DNA from: Halanaerobium sp041694515
Lineage (GTDB): Bacteria > Bacillota > Halanaerobiia > Halanaerobiales > Halanaerobiaceae
Assembly: GCA_041694515.1 (NCBI GenBank)
Contig: JASMSZ010000032.1
Location: 1-9,452 of the forward strand
Direction of reading: 5' to 3'
DNA length: 9,452 bases
Shown: in pieces, positions 5,216 to 9,452 of the stretch
Numbering within the stretch: position 1 is the stretch's first letter
Layout of the letters: every line of letters begins with the position of its first letter
Made by a program: the position numbers and the translations under genes
Notes under the pieces: model-generated
Database searches by the model: none
Seen by the model: the letters and a program-made list of their open reading frames with translations, nothing else
What the model was told of the DNA's origin: nothing

Positions 5216-6324
5216 AAAAGATAATTGAAGGTATTTCAGATGGAATTAAAGAGATGAAGCGCTACCAGGCAGGTAAAAGCATAGAAGAGGTAAAGGAAGA
5301 ATATGGGCTGGAAAAAGTGGTTAAACTGGCTTCTAATGAAAATTCACTGGGGCCTGCGATTCAGGTCATTGATACCATTCAGTCAGAAGCTAAAAATGTC
5401 AACTTATATCCGGATTCAGACAGTGGAGAGTTAAAAAAAGCTCTGGCTGAAAAATTTGAGCTGAAAGAGGAACGAATTTTTCTCGGTAATGGATCAGACG
5501 AAATACTTGATCTTTTAATGACTTTAATTTTAAATCCAGGAGATGAGGTTATACAGGGAGATCCAGCCTTTATAAAATATGAGCTGGCAGTAAAGTCCAG
5601 GGAAGGCAGCAGTGTTAAGGTTCCGCTTGACGAAAACCACAGACACAATCTGGAAGCTATGGAAGCAGAAATTACAGGTAAAACAAAGGCTATTTTTATC
5701 TGTAATCCCAATAATCCAACTGGAACAATGCTCAAAAAAGAAGAAATCGAAAGCTTTTTAAAAAGAGTCTCCGATGAGATTTTAGTAATAGTTGATCAGG
5801 CTTATCAGGAGTATATTACAGCAGAAGAACCTTTTGCTGGAGTTAAGCTGTTGGAGAAATATCCGAATTTAATGCTGCTCCGTACTTTCTCAAAAGCCTA
5901 TGGAATGGCGGGCATGAGAGTTGGTTATGCTCTGGCTGATCCAGAACTGGTAGATTATTTAAATAGAATTAGAGGACCTTTTAATATTAATAGACTGGCC
6001 CAGAAAGCAGCAGTGACTGCGCTGGAATCGGACTCACATCTGGAAATCTGTCACAACCTAAATGAAAAAGAAAAGAACTTTCTCTATCAGCAGTTTGAGG
6101 AGCTGGAACTTGATTATATAGAAACTCAGGCTAATTTTATGATGGTTGATCTCGAAATGCCGGCTGCAGAAGTTTTTAAGAAAATGCAGCAGCGGGGAGT
6201 AATTATTAGACCGGGCAATCAATTTGGAATGGACAGCTGGATTAGAGTCACTGTCGGTACCAGAGCCGATAATGAATTTTTTATCAGGAACTTAAAAAAA
6301 GTACTAGCAGAGAGGAATGAGTAG
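5212..6324 (+). CDS. hisC: HisC-family aminotransferase, probably aromatic amino acid transaminase
   Basis: A PLP-dependent fold-type I aminotransferase of the histidinol-phosphate aminotransferase family, 370 aa. It carries ASNENSLGP (40-48), GNGSDE (92-97), NPNNPTGT (165-172), VDQAYQEY (194-201), the Schiff-base lysine Lys228 in TFSKAYGMAG, and a C-terminal carboxylate-binding arginine in SWIRVTVGT (Arg345). Two small deviations from the usual HisC pattern are NENS where NENP is common and DQAY where DEAY is common. No histidine genes are nearby; its neighbours all make chorismate, Tyr or Phe. It therefore most likely converts 4-hydroxyphenylpyruvate and phenylpyruvate to Tyr and Phe with glutamate, as HisC does additionally in B. 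subtilis; it may serve both pathways. It starts inside aroA (ATGA overlap) with GAGGTG at 5201-5206. Its last codons double as the RBS of aroF2. Confidence 0.9.
   Translation: MKKIIEGISDGIKEMKRYQAGKSIEEVKEEYGLEKVVKLASNENSLGPAIQVIDTIQSEAKNVNLYPDSDSGELKKALAEKFELKEERIFLGNGSDEILDLLMTLILNPGDEVIQGDPAFIKYELAVKSREGSSVKVPLDENHRHNLEAMEAEITGKTKAIFICNPNNPTGTMLKKEEIESFLKRVSDEILVIVDQAYQEYITAEEPFAGVKLLEKYPNLMLLRTFSKAYGMAGMRVGYALADPELVDYLNRIRGPFNINRLAQKAAVTALESDSHLEICHNLNEKEKNFLYQQFEELELDYIETQANFMMVDLEMPAAEVFKKMQQRGVIIRPGNQFGMDSWIRVTVGTRADNEFFIRNLKKVLAERNE
6309..6316 (+). promoter_or_regulatory. Ribosome-binding site that fixes the aroF2 start at GTG 6326
   Basis: AGAGAGGA lies 9 nt before GTG (6326), exactly the spacing of the same sequence before the aroF1 ATG (1851-1858 to 1868). 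The in-frame ATG at 6317 directly abuts it and is too close for normal initiation. The site lies within the hisC coding end. Confidence 0.7.
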
Positions 6325-6325
6325 T

Positions 6326-7378
6326 GTGATAGCAGTATTGAAACGCGGATCAACTAAAGAAGATAAGCAGAAGGTAATTGAGTTAATAGAAGCGGAGGGG
6401 TTTTCTGCCCATCCGGATACCGGAGCAGAAACTACAATTGTCGGAGTGGTAGGAGCGGCACCCGATAAAAAGGTTAACCTAAAAGAAAAACTGCAGGTTC
6501 TGAGTGCTGTGGAAAAAGTAGTTGTGATTTCCGATCCTTACAAATTAACCAGCTGGAATTTTAAACAGGATAAAACTGTGATTGATCTTGGAGATGGGGT
6601 CAAAGTCGGTGGGGATAAGCTGACAGTTATGGCCGGTCCCTGTTCTGTGGAAAACGAAGAGCAGATGCTGGAGACAGCGAGGGTTGTCAGAGATGCTGGA
6701 GCTAAAATTCTGAGAGGTGGAGCCTTTAAACCGAGAACTTCCCCCTATTCTTTTCAGGGACTGGGAGAGGAAGGGCTCAAGCTTTTAGCTAAGGCAAGCG
6801 AGGAAACCGGACTCAAGATAATTACCGAACTGATGGATATTGAACATATAGATGTTGTCTGCGAGTATACGGACATCATTCAGATTGGGGCCCGGAATAT
6901 GCAGAATTACGCTCTGCTTAAAGCAGTCGGTAAACTCGATAAGCCGGTTATGCTGAAAAGAGGAATGTCAGCTACTATTAAGGAATGGCTCCTATCTGCA
7001 GAATATGTAATGAATGAAGGTAATCATAATGTAATTTTATGTGAAAGGGGAGTTCGGACCTTTGGTGAGGAAACCAGAAATACAATGGATTTAAGTTCAA
7101 TTCCTTTAGTCCAGCAGTTAAGTCACCTGCCTGTAATCGCAGATCCGAGTCATGGTACAGGCCGCTGGGAGCTTGTAATTCCGGTTGCCAGAGCAGCTGC
7201 AGCAGTAGGTGCAGATGGGATTATGGTTGAAGTGCATCCTCATCCCAAAAACGCTCTTTCTGATGGCCCTCAGTCTTTAAAACCGGATAACTTTAGACTG
7301 CTGATGGATGAAGTAAATGCTATTATGAACTCTTTGAACTCATTTGGATCCAGAGAAAAGAAAATTGCCTATAAATAA
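6326..7378 (+). CDS. aroF: DAHP synthase, type I-beta, with N-terminal regulatory domain (copy 2)
   Basis: Second isoenzyme for the first shikimate step, 350 aa from the GTG start. The alternative ATG at 6317 would add three residues and overlap hisC by 8 nt; GTG is preferred for RBS spacing and because the product then begins IAVLKR exactly like copy 1. The barrel keeps Cys106, Lys135, His276, Glu302 and Asp313 at the metal and substrate positions. By eye the catalytic part is roughly 86% identical to copy 1, while the N-terminal ferredoxin-like domain (first about 70 residues) is only about 58% identical with one extra residue. That pattern suggests two active enzymes with different feedback responses, which is inference. 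Copy 2 lies 1 nt after hisC, and a 72-nt spacer separates it from aroC. Confidence 0.95.
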   Translation: MIAVLKRGSTKEDKQKVIELIEAEGFSAHPDTGAETTIVGVVGAAPDKKVNLKEKLQVLSAVEKVVVISDPYKLTSWNFKQDKTVIDLGDGVKVGGDKLTVMAGPCSVENEEQMLETARVVRDAGAKILRGGAFKPRTSPYSFQGLGEEGLKLLAKASEETGLKIITELMDIEHIDVVCEYTDIIQIGARNMQNYALLKAVGKLDKPVMLKRGMSATIKEWLLSAEYVMNEGNHNVILCERGVRTFGEETRNTMDLSSIPLVQQLSHLPVIADPSHGTGRWELVIPVARAAAAVGADGIMVEVHPHPKNALSDGPQSLKPDNFRLLMDEVNAIMNSLNSFGSREKKIAYK

Positions 7379-7450
7379 ATTCAGAAAAATATTAAGCAAA
7401 AATTAGGAATCTGAAGATCAAATACTGGCAGCTCTTAAGGAGGAAATTAA

Positions 7451-8650
7451 ATGTTTGAATATCTAACAGCTGGAGAATCACACGGGCCGAGGCTGACAGC
7501 GATAATTAAAAATCTTCCCTCCGGTCTTAAGGTCGAAGTGGAAAAAATAAATGAACAGTTATTTAGAAGGCAGCAGGGTTATGGACGCGGGGGACGAATG
7601 AAAATAGAAAGTGACCGGGTAATTATTAATTCAGGTCTGCGCTACAAAGAAACCCTGGGTACACCCTTGAGTATGACTATCGAAAATAAAGACTGGCAGA
7701 ATTGGCTCGAGGTTATGGCCCCAGATCAGGAACGAGGGGAAGAGGTTGAGGCTCTAACCAATCCCCGACCCGGACATGCTGATTTACCGGGAGCTTTAAA
7801 ATATAATCACCGTGATCTGCGCAATGTTCTTGAGAGAGCAAGTGCCCGCGAAACTGCCGCCCGGACAGCAGTTGGAGCAGTAGCCAGACAATTTTTATCA
7901 GAATTTGAGATTGATGTCTACAGCCATGTGGTGCAGATTGGGAATCTTAAAAGTGAAAGTTGGACTGATTTAAAAGCAAAGAATCCAGATCAATTTGAGA
8001 ATAAAGAAGCCATCAAAAAATATTTTGCTGAACTGGATGAGACACCACTGCGCTGTGGGGACAGCAGTAAAACTGAGGCCATGAAGAACTTAATCGATTC
8101 CTGGCGGGCCAATGGAGATTCAGTGGGTGGAGTTTTTGAGATAGTTGTCACCGGTTTACCGGTAGGTCTGGGCAGCCATGTCCACTGGGATTTAAAACTG
8201 GAAAGCAAACTGGCAGCTCAGCTGATGGGGATTCAGGCAGTCAAAGGTGTAGAAATCGGAGCTGGTTTTAAGGGGGCGGGATTACCCGGTTCTAAAGCCC
8301 ATGATGAGATATTTTATGATCTTGACCGCGGCTTTTACCGGAACTCCAATCAGGCCGGTGGAGTAGAAGGTGGAATGACAAATGGAGAGGAATTAATTAT
8401 TCGCCTGGCAGTAAAGCCGATCCCGACCCTGGCTCAGGCACTGCATTCTGCTGATATAATTTCTAAAAAAGAAACCACTGCTGCCAAAGAACGCTCTGAT
8501 GTCTGTGCTGTTCCGGCGGCGAGTATAGTTGGGGAAGCAGTGACAGCTATTGTGCTGGCCCGGAGTACAGCCGAAAAATTTGGCGGAGACAGCATCAGGG
8601 AAATTAAGCGCAATTATGATAGTTACCTGGAGCAGCTGCGGAAGTTTTAA
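7451..8650 (+). CDS. aroC: Chorismate synthase
   Basis: Makes chorismate from EPSP by 1,4-elimination of phosphate, using reduced FMN; last common step of the pathway. The protein is 399 aa, close to the longer Gram-positive form. All three family signatures are clear: GESHGPRLTAI (8-18), RASARETAARTAVGAVA (129-145) and RSDVCAVPAA (348-357). His11 and His110 match the conserved catalytic histidines. Also present are Arg39-Arg40, GGVEGGMTNGE (303-313) and KPIPTL (322-327), typical of the FMN/EPSP site. Whether reduced FMN is made by a separate reductase cannot be told here. It has the strongest ribosome-binding site in the operon, AAGGAGG (7437-7443), 7 nt before ATG. It is the last operon gene; an AT-rich gap follows. 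Confidence 0.97.
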   Translation: MFEYLTAGESHGPRLTAIIKNLPSGLKVEVEKINEQLFRRQQGYGRGGRMKIESDRVIINSGLRYKETLGTPLSMTIENKDWQNWLEVMAPDQERGEEVEALTNPRPGHADLPGALKYNHRDLRNVLERASARETAARTAVGAVARQFLSEFEIDVYSHVVQIGNLKSESWTDLKAKNPDQFENKEAIKKYFAELDETPLRCGDSSKTEAMKNLIDSWRANGDSVGGVFEIVVTGLPVGLGSHVHWDLKLESKLAAQLMGIQAVKGVEIGAGFKGAGLPGSKAHDEIFYDLDRGFYRNSNQAGGVEGGMTNGEELIIRLAVKPIPTLAQALHSADIISKKETTAAKERSDVCAVPAASIVGEAVTAIVLARSTAEKFGGDSIREIKRNYDSYLEQLRKF

Positions 8651-8704
8651 TTTAATCATTATTTCATTTTAACCACATTTTAATAATTATCTTTTATTAT
8701 ATTA

Positions 8705-8756
8705 AATAGTAAAGCTGAAAAAAATATTTTTTAATAAATTTTCAGCCGATACTATT
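8705..8756 (+). repeat. Long imperfect inverted repeat between aroC and the exported chaperone gene
   Basis: AATAGTA (8705-8711) and GCTGAAAA (8714-8721) pair with TTTTCAGC (8739-8746) and TACTATT (8750-8756), giving 15 base pairs around a 2/3 internal loop and an AT-only 17-nt loop. No T run follows on the + strand, so it is not a standard terminator, though it may end or stabilise the aro transcript 3' end. It could also be an operator or 5' structure for the next gene, which starts 35 nt later. No consensus promoter could be assigned in this 140-nt gap. Confidence 0.5.
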
Positions 8757-8790
8757 CAAAAATCAAACTTTATAAAGGATGTGGTTTAAA

Positions 8791-9452
8791 ATGAAAAAGT
8801 CTATATTATCATTTTTATTAATTATTGTTCTTATTTTACCAGTGACAGTATTTGCCCAGGAACAGGATCTAAACTTAAATTCTAACCAGCCGGCAGATCC
8901 AGCTTTAAAAACTAAAATGGAGTCAAATGTTGTGGCTAAAGTCAATAATGAGACAATCACCCAGAAAGAATTACAGCAAACTGCCAATGTTAATCAGCTT
9001 TTGATGAAAATTAACCGGATTGACCAGCAGTTTGTTCAAACTTTAACCAGCACCAGAAGTGGTAAAAACGTAATTGAAAAATATCGCAAAAAACAGCTTG
9101 ATAATTTAATTAATAATGTCTTATTACAGCAAAAAGCTAAAAATGAAGGAATTACAATTCCTCAGTCCGAGAAGGAAAAACTTTATCAGAAGCAGAAGAA
9201 ATCAATTTTAGAAAATAACAATTTAAGCCAGGAACAGTATCTATCTGCCCTGAAAAGGCAGGGTTTTAAGAATGAAAAAGAATATAAACAGCAGTTTTTC
9301 AATAATCCACAGCTAAAAGTTAATAGATTAATTGAAAAAGAAGTAGTGTCAGATATTGAAGTTACAGAAGCTGAAATCAAAGAAGTTTATGAAAAAAATA
9401 AGGAACAGTTTACTAAAAATAATGAAACTCAAAGTTTAGAAAAAGTTAAACC
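8791..9452 (+). CDS. Exported SurA/PrsA-like peptidyl-prolyl isomerase or chaperone, 3' end outside window
   Basis: An open frame of 220 codons continues past the window end. Residues 1-22 form a Sec signal peptide: two Lys, a hydrophobic stretch (5-16), then VFA before Gln23 as the signal peptidase I site. There is no lipobox cysteine. After a short linker, NVVAKVNNETITQKEL (about 48-63) matches the opening of SurA N-terminal chaperone domains, followed by long, charged Lys/Gln/Asn-rich helices, including QLDNLINNVLLQQKAKNEG (about 107-125) and a TEAEIKEVYEKN helix (about 195-206). In the family this precedes a parvulin PPIase domain, not in view, so isomerase activity is unproven. It probably helps fold proteins outside the cytoplasmic membrane. 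The RBS is AAAGGA (8774-8779). It looks like a separate unit from the aro operon. Confidence 0.85.
   Translation, partial: MKKSILSFLLIIVLILPVTVFAQEQDLNLNSNQPADPALKTKMESNVVAKVNNETITQKELQQTANVNQLLMKINRIDQQFVQTLTSTRSGKNVIEKYRKKQLDNLINNVLLQQKAKNEGITIPQSEKEKLYQKQKKSILENNNLSQEQYLSALKRQGFKNEKEYKQQFFNNPQLKVNRLIEKEVVSDIEVTEAEIKEVYEKNKEQFTKNNETQSLEKVK

Noticed and set aside
5379..5735. 118-codon open frame on the - strand inside the aminotransferase gene
   Set aside because: It lies opposite a well-conserved coding region with all family motifs, and its product has low-complexity Ser/Leu composition typical of antisense shadows.
7380..7415. TTCAGA/TCTGAA inverted repeat between aroF2 and aroC
   Set aside because: Only 6 bp with a 24-nt loop and no T run; too weak to call a terminator or operator.
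8660..8730. Promoter for the exported chaperone gene
   Set aside because: Several AT-rich -10-like strings exist (for example TATATT) but none has a recognisable -35 at proper spacing, so no site was assigned.
1..9452. CRISPR array, insertion sequence, phage or tRNA gene
   Set aside because: No regularly spaced repeats, transposase-like frames, terminal inverted repeats or tRNA-like folds were seen; the window is a biosynthetic locus of uniform appearance.

Overview
The window is an AT-rich stretch of a low-GC anaerobic Firmicute-type genome. Two T-box leaders and the repertoire (type I-beta DAHP synthases, class II-like EPSP synthase, long chorismate synthase) fit that group. A downstream exported SurA/PrsA-like chaperone would also fit the double-membraned Halanaerobiales, but that placement is inference. 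All genes are on the + strand.

Layout. Positions 1-504 hold a promoter and a canonical T-box leader whose specifier reads UUC (Phe), with a terminator and about 145 nt of structured leader. This leader serves pheA (505-1371, prephenate dehydratase) alone, which is followed by a weak terminator. Positions 1399-1867 hold a near-perfect promoter and a second T-box whose specifier reads UAC (Tyr). Its Stem I appears cut down to the specifier loop capped by a tiny hairpin. It controls a tight run of six genes: aroF1 (DAHP synthase), tyrA (prephenate dehydrogenase), aroA (EPSP synthase), a hisC-type aminotransferase, aroF2 (second DAHP synthase) and aroC (chorismate synthase), ending at 8650. After a 140-nt gap with a long inverted repeat, an exported SurA/PrsA-like protein starts at 8791 and runs off the window.

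Working together. DAHP synthase opens the shikimate pathway, EPSP synthase and chorismate synthase close it, TyrA and PheA lead to 4-hydroxyphenylpyruvate and phenylpyruvate, and the aminotransferase can complete Tyr and Phe. aroB, aroD, aroE, aroK and chorismate mutase are not in the window. Uncharged tRNA-Phe would release only pheA, while uncharged tRNA-Tyr would release the common pathway plus the Tyr branch.

The least ordinary signals are the shortened Stem I of the Tyr T-box, a 13-nt motif shared in opposite orientation by the two post-attenuator leaders, a 13-bp inverted repeat reaching into the spacer of the second promoter, and a trace in the aroF1 ribosome-binding region suggesting how the aroF pair was duplicated.
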